Positions 17,329-25,181 of a stretch of DNA of 45,439 nucleotides are shown piece by piece (the first letter of the stretch is position 1; the number at the start of each line of letters is the position of its first letter). Below the pieces are notes generated by a model. That model ran no database searches, was not told the origin of the DNA, and saw only the letters and a list, made by a program, of their open reading frames with translations. This DNA is from Caldifarciminota bacterium (GTDB taxonomy: Bacteria > Hydrothermota > Tepidihabitantia > Tepidihabitantales > Tepidihabitantaceae): assembly GCA_026397595.1 (NCBI GenBank), contig JAPLUO010000235.1, positions 1 to 45,439 on the forward strand. Direction: 5' to 3'. The translations under genes and the position numbers were made by a program.

Positions 17329-19032
17329 GTGTTCACGAGAGAGCAGGCAGGGCAGCTTCTCGACGAGGCGCTGTCGGCGCGCACTGAGCTTGCTGAAGTC
17401 GAGTGCAAGACAGGAATAGGCAACGCACTGCAGCACGCCATGTGTGCTGCCGCGAATCGGCGCGACGGGAATGGCGGTATCGTGGTGGTCGGCGTTGACG
17501 AGGATTTCAACGTCGTCGGCGTGGGCGACGTAGGCGTCGTCCAGAAGCAGATAGCTGACCTTGCCTCGCAGGTCTACAACGTGCCACTCCGTTTGGGAAT
17601 GGAACCGCTCGAACGCAACGGGCTGACAGTGCTGGCACTGATTGTCCCGCCGTGCCCGCCTGGCCACAGACCGTGCCACCTGCTCCGGCACGGACCCTTG
17701 AAAGGGGCTTGGGTTCGAGTTGGCAATACGACACGATTGATGCGTGCGGACGAGGCGCGGCGCGAGATTGCCGCTGACGAAGTGGCGCGGGGCGCGGTTT
17801 CGCCTTTCGACAGGACTCCCTACCTGCAGGCAGGAATCGACGTGCTGGACGACTCGTTGATTGAAGACTACGTTTCGCGGGTCAAGAAGCTGCACCCGAC
17901 ATCCCGCATTGACTCTGCGAACCGCGAGCAGTTCCTCCGTGATGTGTCGGCGGTAGCTGAGGCCAGCGGCAAGTGGTATCCGACCCCTGCCGGCCTCTTG
18001 TTTTTCTGTCGAGAGCCGAAGCGTTACCTGCCGCAGGTCAAAGTCGAGTTCCTCCATCTGTGGGGACCAGAGTTCACGAGTCCAGGTCCAGATGGCTCGA
18101 TGTGGCGGGCCAACCTGGAGTTCAGTGGGCCGCTGCCAAGAGTCATCGACGAGGTCAAGCATGCGTTGCTTGAGCGAATCGCTACACGCGGCGTCATGGA
18201 CGGTTTCCAGCGGCGCGACCGGCCCGAATACCCGGAGTTCGTGTTGCGGGAGGCCATTGTGAACGCGGTTGCCCATCGCGACTACACACTTCGTGGTTCA
18301 CGCATTCAGATTCGGTTGTATCCGGACCGAATTGAGTTCCAGAGCCCTGGTGGTCTGCTGCCACCGGTCACGGTGGACAACATCGAGAATGAGCATGCGA
18401 CCCGCAACGAAGCGATTGTGGGACTGCTCAGTGAACTCGACTACATGGAAGAACGCGGCTGGGGCTACGACAAAATCGTAAGAGAGCTGAGAGAGGCTGG
18501 CTTGGCCCCACCGCAGATAGAGGACACCGGAGCGTCGTTCACGTTGACCGTGAAGAGTCACGTCCTGATGGCACCAGAGACGGTGGAGTGGCTGAAGCAG
18601 TACGCCAGCTTCGACCTGACGCCGCACGAACGGCTCTCACTGGCCTACTTGCGGGTGAATGAGAGGCTATACAATCGTGACTACGTACGGCTCACGGGAG
18701 CAGACCGGGTTGAGGCGACTCAAACGCTGAGACGGCTGACCGACCTCGATCTGCTTTCGATGAAAGGCCGACGGGGCGGGGCGTTCTATGTATTGCCAGC
18801 TAGGCAGCCAACACCAATCACGGGTCTGTTCAAGCTACCCGCCTCGGAGCAGGAAGCGGTCCTGGCCATTGCGCGTGAGCGTGGCCGCGTCGTGCGCCGG
18901 GACGTGATAGAGAAGCTCCGTTGTCCACCGCGCCGGGCAACAGCCCTGCTCGCGGAGCTGGTTAGTAGAGGCGATTTGGTGCCAAGAGGGTCGAAGCGGG
19001 GCCGCTACTACGAACCCGGGGTCAGGAAGTAA
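17329..19032 (+). CDS. AlbA_2/Schlafen-type ATP-binding protein with HATPase_c_4 domain
   Basis: 567 residues, GTG start. The N-terminus carries the AlbA_2 (divergent AAA-4) domain: LAEVECKTGIGNALQHAMCAAANR, then GGIVVVGVDED and VRVGNTTRLM. The centre (about residue 306) is REAIVNAVAHRDYTLRGSRIQIRLYPDRIEF, then SPGGLLPPVT and ERGWGYDKI, the HATPase_c_4 signature. The C-terminal third has winged-helix features (LTPHERLSLAYLRVNERLYNRD ... LLAELVSRGDLVPRG). Proteins of this design are often annotated as regulators or helicase-related. Its place between mod and res suggests a control or accessory role in the restriction system. Confidence 0.85.
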   Translation: MFTREQAGQLLDEALSARTELAEVECKTGIGNALQHAMCAAANRRDGNGGIVVVGVDEDFNVVGVGDVGVVQKQIADLASQVYNVPLRLGMEPLERNGLTVLALIVPPCPPGHRPCHLLRHGPLKGAWVRVGNTTRLMRADEARREIAADEVARGAVSPFDRTPYLQAGIDVLDDSLIEDYVSRVKKLHPTSRIDSANREQFLRDVSAVAEASGKWYPTPAGLLFFCREPKRYLPQVKVEFLHLWGPEFTSPGPDGSMWRANLEFSGPLPRVIDEVKHALLERIATRGVMDGFQRRDRPEYPEFVLREAIVNAVAHRDYTLRGSRIQIRLYPDRIEFQSPGGLLPPVTVDNIENEHATRNEAIVGLLSELDYMEERGWGYDKIVRELREAGLAPPQIEDTGASFTLTVKSHVLMAPETVEWLKQYASFDLTPHERLSLAYLRVNERLYNRDYVRLTGADRVEATQTLRRLTDLDLLSMKGRRGGAFYVLPARQPTPITGLFKLPASEQEAVLAIARERGRVVRRDVIEKLRCPPRRATALLAELVSRGDLVPRGSKRGRYYEPGVRK

Positions 19033-19368
19033 TGCGCGTCGCGTGTTCATATCGGGCATTAAGTTGCGCAAGTTACCTGTTGTGGCCACTTAGGTTACAA
19101 CAAAGGTCAAACAAATAACGACATGTTATGCGCAGGTCGGTTTACGAACGGCTTGGAGGGGCAGAGCGCTACCGGCGTTCACCATGCCGAGGCTCCGGCC
19201 TGGGTTGCAGGTATAACTTGATACTCAGCCCCAGCCCGTGCGTGTCGGGTGACCTAGCCGCGTTCGCAACTGACGGTCCGACAACACGTTGTGCCGCGGA
19301 GCCTCTACTTGATGGATACTTGATGATTCGGCCGTGCGGAGATGGCTGGCGGCGCATAGGAGGAGATC
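19033..19368 (+). other. 336-bp gap between the ATP-binding gene and res
   Basis: There is no convincing gene; an 82-codon frame here has no family signal and overlaps res. It contains small palindromes (ATAAC-GACAT-GTTAT near 19114, ACAAC-AC-GTTGT near 19282). The gap breaks an otherwise tight operon, so res may have its own promoter. Confidence 0.5.
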
Positions 19369-22300
19369 GTGCCTGACGCCCCGCTGAATCTGGCCGCCCT
19401 GGAGCCGCTGTACGCGCCGCATGATGAGCCGAATCGGCATCGGGTACGAGCTGAGCGGGATGGCGAGCCCGCTAAGATAGTCCGTGGCAGGCGTAAATCG
19501 GACATCGTCATCGCCCAGAACCTGCGGTCATTCGTCCGGACTTGGCGGGAGGTGGACTACGCCGGAGCATCCGACACGACGCGAGAGCTGCTGCATCACT
19601 GGTTTGAGCGAGACCATCTTGTGGATGATGGCGAGGGCGGGCGCGTGCCGTTCCGCTATTACTTCTGCCAACGTGAGGCGATAGAGACGCTCATCTACCT
19701 GTATGAGTTCAGACGACTCAAGTCCCTGGCCGGCATTGTCGAGGAGTTCGGCGGCGAGAACTCCTTTGCCGCAGCGCTCGGTGTGAACCCGGAAACCGAC
19801 CGCTGGGCCAAGTACGCATTCAAGATGGCGACGGGCGCGGGTAAGACCAAGGTAATGAGTCTGGCCATGGTCTGGAGCTACTTCCATGCCTTGCGCGAGA
19901 GTGATTCGCCGATGGCGAAGCACTTCGTGGTCATCGCGCCAAACCTGACCGTCTATGAGCGGCTCCGCGAGGACTTCGCGCCCGCGGCCGGCGGACCCGA
20001 TGTCTTTGCCAAGGACCCGCTCATTCCGGTTGAGTGGCGCGGAGACTGGAATCTGTCGGTTGTCCTTCAAGACGAGGCTGGCGGCGCGGCAACCGGCGGT
20101 ACTCTCTACCTGACGAACATCCACCGGCTCTACGACCCCGTCAAGCGGAAGACAAGCCGCGTGCCCAAGATGCACGGTTTTGTGGGACCTGACGTGTCGC
20201 GGGCCAAAGCTCTTGATACCGGCGAAGCGTTACGCGAGCGTGTAACTTCGCATGAGCGGGTAATGGTGCTGAACGATGAATGCCATCACCTGTGGGACCC
20301 GGGCTCGGCCTGGAACGAGGCAATATCGTTCCTGCACAGCCGGATTGGCGAGCGCACCGGCGGCGGCATCTCGGCGCAGTTGGACTTCTCGGCCACGCCC
20401 AAGGACAATCACAACCAACCCTTCCAGCACATAGTCTGCGATGCGCCGTTGTATGAAGCGGTGGACGCGGGTATCGTGAAGACGCCGGTGCTTGGCCGGG
20501 CGAAGGGGCTGAAGGAACGCAGTAGCACGAATGCGTCAGAGCGGTTCGAGGAGCATCTGATGCTGGGCTATCTGCGCTGGCAGAAGTCGCGGGACGAGTG
20601 GAAGAAGAGCGGTAAGAAGACGCTCATGTTCGTCATGACTGAGGACACCGAGGCCGCGGACCAGATTGCGCGGAGGCTGAATTCCGACTCACAGTTCAAG
20701 GACTTGAACGGCAAGACCGTGAACCTGCACACTAATCTCAAGGGCAAGGTGAAGTGGACTGGCGGCAGGGCGCACGGCTACCCGGAGTTTGTCGAGGACG
20801 AGAAGGAAATAAGCGAGGATGACCTGAAGGAGCTGCGCCGGCTATCTCGCGAACTGGACTCGGGCAAGAGCCCGTACCAGTGCATTGTGTCGGTACTGAT
20901 GCTGCGGGAGGGTTGGGACGTACGGAACGTGACAACCATTGTGCCGCTGCGGCCGTATACGTCGCCGGCCAACATCCTGCCCGAGCAGACTTTGGGCCGT
21001 GGTCTAAGGCGGATGGTTCCCCACGAGAGCGTAGCCGAGATAGTCACGGTTGTGGAGCATCCGGCTTTCGTTGACTTCTACCGGCAGCAACTGGAGCAGG
21101 AAGGGCTGTCGCTTGAGGTCGTTGACGTTGAACAGGTACCGTCTACCACGGTATCGATATTCCCGGACCAGGAAAAGAAGGATGTCCGCGCTCTCGACGT
21201 GCTGATTCCATCGGTAGGGGAAGAATACCGGCGCATTCCGGTGCTCCAGGGACTGACCATGGACGACGTGCGCCAAGCATTCAAGAAGTACAAACAGCTT
21301 CCACTTGGGCAGGCGCGGTCGGATGAGATTGAGTACGAGGGGCGCCAGTTGTTCACGAATGAGATTGTCGAGGCGATGAAGTTGTACTTGCCGCTGCTTG
21401 AAAGCGGTGCCGGCGCGGTCTCATTCTATCGACAGGAGTTGGAGTACATCACGCACATTCGGGGTACGCACCCTGTCCTTGCACCGATGATCGAGACTTT
21501 CCTCACCGAGATGCTGTTCGAGGAGAAGGTCTCGCTCTTCGACCCGCGCCTCGTTGGCAGGCTGGCCGATGATGACGTCCGCCAGCATGTGCATGCCGTG
21601 TTCGTTCCGCTCATCCGGGCGAGGACGACCGAACGGCTGGAACGGGGGAGTAGAGGTTCCGGGGTGGCGGTTTCCGGTTGGAGGCCGTTCCAAGTCACCC
21701 ATTCGCGCACGCATCCCGCGCTCCCCGCCACGCGCACGCCATTCAACCTCGTGCCGTGCAATCGCGAACTAGAAGTAGCGATGTGCCAGTTTCTCGACCG
21801 AGCCCCGGAAGTCGCCGCCTTCTGCAAGAATGCCGGGCCGCAGGCCGTCCGGGTTGACCATCTGACCGGGAACGGTCGGCTCGCGCTGTACACGCCTGAT
21901 TTCCTGGTCAGGTTGACCGACGGCGCCTGCATGATGGTTGAGACGAAGGGCCGCGTAGACAAGGACGTTCCTCTGAAGGCTCGGGCAGCGGTGTCGTGGT
22001 GCGCGGCTGCGGCGAAGAGCGGGGTCAAGTGGGAATACGTGTACGTGCCGGAAGGGATCTTCAAGCAGTTGAGTGGCGACAGCCTGAAGGCACTCCAGCG
22101 CGCATGCCAGCCGGCGTTGCAGGACCTGGTTGTCGAGCCAGAGGTGCCGCAATTGACGCTGCCGTTCGGAGAAGGACACGCTGAGGCAAGCATCGGCGAG
22201 TTCATCTCGGCCGAGGATTTTGCGCGGCTGCCGCCGGTTCACCAGAAGGTGATTACTCAGGCGGTCACGCTGTATGAGTTCCTCGCCGGCAAAGGAGACA

Positions 22301-22779
22301 TGCCCTTTGCTCCAGTGTTTGTTCCACTGTTGGGGTCGCTCGACGAGGCCGCACGCGGTGCCATTGTTGACCTGCTCCTGTCTGCCATGCCGGAAGACAC
22401 GGCGAGCCAGCGCGTGTTCTTCGCTCCGCCTTTGGACGGCGCGCCCGCGAGCGACGAGCGCTATCTGAGCCAGCAGGCCGCCAATCTGCGCCGTACGCTG
22501 GTGGACCGGAATGGCGTCATGCCGATTGGCCTTCTGAAGTGGTGTCTTGAGTATGCCCGAGGGACGAAGAGAGGGCTCGCCGGCGTGTTCGGTGCTGTCC
22601 GTGACGGATTCGCAGAGGCATCCAAGACGGACCTGACCGAGATGGTGGGACGTGTGTATGGCTTCCGCAACCGGTACGTCGCTCACCAGAAAGAGGAACT
22701 CACTGACATTGACCTCACGCGGCAGGCACTTGCTGAGTGGGCAACGTGCCTCTGCCGCGTTTGGGCTCTCCACCACTAG
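19369..22779 (+). CDS. res: Type III restriction enzyme Res subunit with C-terminal HEPN-like extension
   Basis: 1136 residues. GTG start with AGGAGGA about four bases upstream. Superfamily 2 helicase motifs are complete: MATGAGKTKV (about residue 152), VLNDECHHLWD (about 300), LDFSATP (about 339) and LGRGLRRM (about 542). A PD-(D/E)xK nuclease follows: YTPDFLVRL with VETKGR (about 845-860). The last 250 residues exceed a normal Res and end in GRVYGFRNRYVAHQKEELTD, with an R-x4-6-H arrangement typical of HEPN ribonucleases, in a helical context. Res translocates or slides on DNA and cuts when two unmethylated sites meet. The HEPN reading is inference. Confidence 0.88.
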   Translation: MPDAPLNLAALEPLYAPHDEPNRHRVRAERDGEPAKIVRGRRKSDIVIAQNLRSFVRTWREVDYAGASDTTRELLHHWFERDHLVDDGEGGRVPFRYYFCQREAIETLIYLYEFRRLKSLAGIVEEFGGENSFAAALGVNPETDRWAKYAFKMATGAGKTKVMSLAMVWSYFHALRESDSPMAKHFVVIAPNLTVYERLREDFAPAAGGPDVFAKDPLIPVEWRGDWNLSVVLQDEAGGAATGGTLYLTNIHRLYDPVKRKTSRVPKMHGFVGPDVSRAKALDTGEALRERVTSHERVMVLNDECHHLWDPGSAWNEAISFLHSRIGERTGGGISAQLDFSATPKDNHNQPFQHIVCDAPLYEAVDAGIVKTPVLGRAKGLKERSSTNASERFEEHLMLGYLRWQKSRDEWKKSGKKTLMFVMTEDTEAADQIARRLNSDSQFKDLNGKTVNLHTNLKGKVKWTGGRAHGYPEFVEDEKEISEDDLKELRRLSRELDSGKSPYQCIVSVLMLREGWDVRNVTTIVPLRPYTSPANILPEQTLGRGLRRMVPHESVAEIVTVVEHPAFVDFYRQQLEQEGLSLEVVDVEQVPSTTVSIFPDQEKKDVRALDVLIPSVGEEYRRIPVLQGLTMDDVRQAFKKYKQLPLGQARSDEIEYEGRQLFTNEIVEAMKLYLPLLESGAGAVSFYRQELEYITHIRGTHPVLAPMIETFLTEMLFEEKVSLFDPRLVGRLADDDVRQHVHAVFVPLIRARTTERLERGSRGSGVAVSGWRPFQVTHSRTHPALPATRTPFNLVPCNRELEVAMCQFLDRAPEVAAFCKNAGPQAVRVDHLTGNGRLALYTPDFLVRLTDGACMMVETKGRVDKDVPLKARAAVSWCAAAAKSGVKWEYVYVPEGIFKQLSGDSLKALQRACQPALQDLVVEPEVPQLTLPFGEGHAEASIGEFISAEDFARLPPVHQKVITQAVTLYEFLAGKGDMPFAPVFVPLLGSLDEAARGAIVDLLLSAMPEDTASQRVFFAPPLDGAPASDERYLSQQAANLRRTLVDRNGVMPIGLLKWCLEYARGTKRGLAGVFGAVRDGFAEASKTDLTEMVGRVYGFRNRYVAHQKEELTDIDLTRQALAEWATCLCRVWALHH

Positions 22780-22822
22780 GGCGGGCGTATGTTCGCTGAC
22801 GCGGTCGGTGCGGGGCGCTGGT

Positions 22823-22888
22823 CTAGTCTACCTTTAGCGCGAATACCAGTTTGCAGACTTCGTTGAGCACTTCCGGCCGCTAGCCGTA
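22823..22888 (-). pseudogene. Remnant of the C-terminus of another small-family protein
   Basis: The minus strand reads Y-G-stop-RPEVLNEVCKLVFALKVD-stop. It aligns with YGLRPEALRAIAGTVFSLDLP, the end of member B that lies just upstream on the same strand. The two are separated by a CGGCTTACGGCTTACAG repeat. It contains an in-frame stop and has no start. Confidence 0.6.
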
Positions 22889-22912
22889 GCCTGACAGCCA
22901 ACGGCTGACGGC

Positions 22913-23320
22913 TTACGGCTTACAGCTTGCGGGCAGATTCGGCAGGTCCAGGGAGAAGACCGTCCCGGCGATTGCCCGGAGCGCTTCCGGCCTGAGGCCG
23001 TACGCGGACCAGTAGTCCATTGCGGCCAGGGTGAGGTTGCGCAACGTCGCGCCCGTGTGATTGCGCGTCAGTTTGTCCAGGTGGAGGCCGAAGTTGCGGT
23101 AGGGAACGAACTGAATTAGCGGCACTCCGTGGGCCATTATGACCTTGCGGACCTGCTCAGCACGAAGTGCCGCACGCTCAGCGGCATCGAGGTAGTTCGC
23201 GGCCTGGCCGATTGAGTCGCCGTCGACCCGGCAGGGCGCTGCGCCCCGCCAGATCGAGCCGGCATAGCGCTGGAAGGCGCGGTCAACCGAAATCGCCCGA
23301 CGCTTGTCGTTCGGCTTCAT
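22913..23320 (-). CDS. Unknown small protein, family member B
   Basis: 135 residues. It shares with members A and C the block GVPLIQFVPYRNFGLHLDKLTR, then YWSAYGLRPEALRAI. The N-terminus is longer and basic (KPNDKRRAISVDRAFQRY). The final residues ASCKP and the stop are encoded by a CGGCTTACGGCTTACAG-type repeat, so the original end has been replaced. A degraded copy of such an end lies 25 bp further on. It is separated from member C by a repeat cluster. No recognised function. Confidence 0.65.
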   Translation of the reverse strand: MKPNDKRRAISVDRAFQRYAGSIWRGAAPCRVDGDSIGQAANYLDAAERAALRAEQVRKVIMAHGVPLIQFVPYRNFGLHLDKLTRNHTGATLRNLTLAAMDYWSAYGLRPEALRAIAGTVFSLDLPNLPASCKP

Positions 23321-23329
23321 TGGAGGGTT

Positions 23330-23515
23330 CCAGTGGTCGAGGATTCCAGGATTCCAGTGTCAGGACCCGGGCCGGACCGGACATCCACAGATTTCACAGA
23401 TTCCACAGATTGTTCGGTTCCGGCGGTAGAATCCGATCCGGCCTTGGCGATCTTGGCGTCCTTGGCGGTTTCCAGACTCCGGACATCCACAGGGCTTTGG
23501 GGACAGTCCCCTTGA
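23330..23515. repeat. Repeat cluster between members B and C
   Basis: In order: GGATTCCAGGATTCCAG (23340-23356), CACAGATTTCACAGATTCC (23386-23404), a GGCGATCTTGGCGTCCTTGG word (about 23447-23466) and the palindrome at 23499-23511. It lies upstream of B and inside the 3' end of the C frame. Confidence 0.8.
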
Positions 23516-23852
23516 GGCGCTGGTGCGCTTCGCAGATTAGGAACTGGAGCGTGCGGGGTTCAAGACCGAGGTTGACCCATTTCCTGATGCAGAGTTCGAG
23601 GTGGAACGCAAGGTCCCGATCCCGACGCGTGCGCCAGAGGCGCGCGATTTCGCGCAGGAACCAACGGTAGTGGATGACCTGCAGGCTCGGCAGACCCGCG
23701 CCCTCGACGAGCGATTCGACATTCCTCTTGAATAGCTCCTCGGATGCGGCCGGGACTGCCCCGTACAGGGCGTTTTCCGCGCCGGAGCGGATTTCTTCGA
23801 GAACCCGGTTGAAGTCCGGGCTCAGCTTCATCGGCTTGAGCAGACTTTCCAT
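23394..23852 (-). CDS. Unknown small protein, family member C
   Basis: The real coding part is probably residues 1-115, with AAAGGAG upstream of the start. It has GLPSLQVIHYRWFLREIARLWR, then KWVNLGLEPRTLQFLI, matching members A and B. After residue 115 the frame runs through a GGGGACAGTCCCC palindrome (23499-23511), a GCCAAGATCGCCAAGG-type word and an AATCTGTGGAATCTGTG word. The last 35 residues are therefore repeat-derived. First gene of a probable C-B transcription unit. Confidence 0.65.
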   Translation of the reverse strand: MESLLKPMKLSPDFNRVLEEIRSGAENALYGAVPAASEELFKRNVESLVEGAGLPSLQVIHYRWFLREIARLWRTRRDRDLAFHLELCIRKWVNLGLEPRTLQFLICEAHQRLKGTVPKALWMSGVWKPPRTPRSPRPDRILPPEPNNLWNL

Positions 23853-23966
23853 GCTGTAACTCCTTTACTGTTTAGTACTTCCGACTTCGGGCGGGCTCGT
23901 GGGCGGCTGTGACCGATGACCAGCGGCTTCGAAAGGAGGATTGCCGCTCGCGTCCGTCCTCACATG

Positions 23967-23996
23967 CTTATACGGGGAACCAGGCCGAATTTGCGA
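23967..23996 (-). promoter_or_regulatory. Promoter of family member C
   Basis: Minus strand: TCGCAA, 18 bp, TATAAG. The -10 box, spacing and leader length match the promoter of member A. Confidence 0.5.
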
Positions 23997-24072
23997 AAGA
24001 AGATGCATTTTCACGTGGAGTAGGCGGCCCACCCGCTGCCCCCTGGGCTGCAGCCACAGATTCGGCGTGAGA

Positions 24073-24312
24073 TACACCAAGTCACACAACCACCGATACA
24101 TGAAGCTATACAACCAGCGATACAGCATGGGATACGGCTTCCCATATGGCTTCCGATACAACGCGCGGTTCAGCGCCGGATAGGGCGGAAGATTGAGGTT
24201 GAGGTTCAGGTTGAGATTCAGGAACAGACGCACGTGCCGACGCAGCGCGCGACACAGGTCAGCATACATTCAGACGAACACCGAGATACACTTCGAGAGA
24301 CACGAGGAATTC
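24073..24312. repeat. 12-bp periodic degenerate array, 20 units
   Basis: From 24073 the DNA divides into 20 units of exactly 12 bp. Examples: TACAACCAGCGA, TACAGCATGGGA, TATGGCTTCCGA, TTCAGGTTGAGA. The constant part is around the unit junction (CGA then TAC or TTC); the middle bases vary. No insertion or deletion disturbs the phase. Open frames cross it on both strands, but none has a ribosome site or known family. Confidence 0.8.
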
Positions 24313-24436
24313 TCGATTTTGGATTGATGATTGGCGGGCGGCGAAATGCGGGCTACGAGAAGCGGGGAGATGAGGGACAGTCGCCTGTTAAAGTTCGGGT
24401 GGCGAGGGCACTCCCGACATTCTTGAGTTATGGCAA

Positions 24437-24472
24437 GGCGCGGCGCGGATAGTCCTGCGCGAACTCGGCTGG
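24437..24472 (+). repeat. 36-bp direct repeat, left copy
   Basis: Identical to 26480-26515 and in the same orientation (it begins GGCGCGGCGCGGATAGTCCT). The pair brackets the XRE-ImmA/PIN module. Both copies are followed by a CGGCTAACGGCTAACGG-type repeat word. Confidence 0.9.
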
Positions 24473-24659
24473 GTGGCGACGGCTTTCGGCTAACGGCTAA
24501 CGGCTAACGGCACTCGCGCCGGGCGCGGGGAACATCAAGTCCCAAACTCCAAATCCCAAGAGGATGTCCAATTGCTTGTCAGCTAGCAGCTGCGGCTCCG
24601 CCGACCGATTTCAGATTCTAGATTTCAGATTGCAGGTTAGCGGACGGCGGGGATGATGG
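24473..24659. repeat. Repeat words downstream of the PIN-like gene
   Basis: CGGCTAACGGCTAACGGC (24488-24509), CCCAAACTCCAAATCCCAA (24541-24559) and TTTCAGATTCTAGATTTCAG (24610-24629). No gene seen. Confidence 0.75.
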
Positions 24660-25181
24660 TCAGAATCGGGAGTCCGGTCCGAGACCCTGAATCTTGTCGA
24701 TGCTCGCCCGCTTGAGCGTCTGCTGAAACTTGCGTTCCGAGAATTGCCACAGCTCTCGTCCTTCGAAGCTACGTTGCAGGTTGACGCGGCGCAGGAGTTC
24801 TTCGAGGGAGACCGTGCGTTCGCTCAGGTCGAGCATGACCGCCGCCCGGATTGCGCCGCCGTCAGCCGTGCAGAAGAGCGCGTCTTGGCCGGGCTGGAGC
24901 ATGATGGTGAGCGATTCGAGTTCGCCGACGTGCAGCTCGGCGAACCGGCAGCATTTCTCGCGGACGCGCCCGGCCTCGTCAGCATCGCATTCGAGGATGT
25001 CGATGAGGCCTTGGTCCCTGTACGGCTGGAGGTCAATCCGCTTCCGGGCCATCGTGTCTGGATCGTAGTAGTGCCCGACCTGGTCATAGACCTGTTGCGC
25101 GAGGTTAACGCGAGTGCCGGCGACGAGCTTGTCCCAGATTCCGAGTTCGAAGAGCCGGATGACTACGTCGGCATCAAGCAG
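24660..25181 (-). CDS. PIN-like domain protein, probable toxin partner
   Basis: The reading frame extends upstream of ATG 25052 to include LLDADVVIRLFELGIWDKLV, which carries the first catalytic aspartate expected of a PIN fold. The true start is therefore probably CTG 25181, overlapping the upstream stop by eight bases (CTGCTTGA). No ATG, GTG or TTG lies in frame there. The rest has DLQPYRDQGLIDILECDADEAGRV and LTIMLQPGQDALFCTADGGAIRAAVML, as in PIN-like proteins paired with XRE/ImmA regulators. Expected activity is RNA cleavage, held in check by the neighbouring gene. Confidence 0.65.
   Translation of the reverse strand: MLDADVVIRLFELGIWDKLVAGTRVNLAQQVYDQVGHYYDPDTMARKRIDLQPYRDQGLIDILECDADEAGRVREKCCRFAELHVGELESLTIMLQPGQDALFCTADGGAIRAAVMLDLSERTVSLEELLRRVNLQRSFEGRELWQFSERKFQQTLKRASIDKIQGLGPDSRF

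Noticed and set aside
19105-19140. Integron attC-like site (ATAAC ... GTTATGC)
   Set aside because: The core does not fit the GTTRRRY/RYYYAAC rule and there is no second site or integrase.
23865-24269. 134-codon minus-strand frame with NLNLNL and YRKPYGKPY runs
   Set aside because: It is the translation of the 12-bp array and covers the promoter of member C; no ribosome site or family signal.
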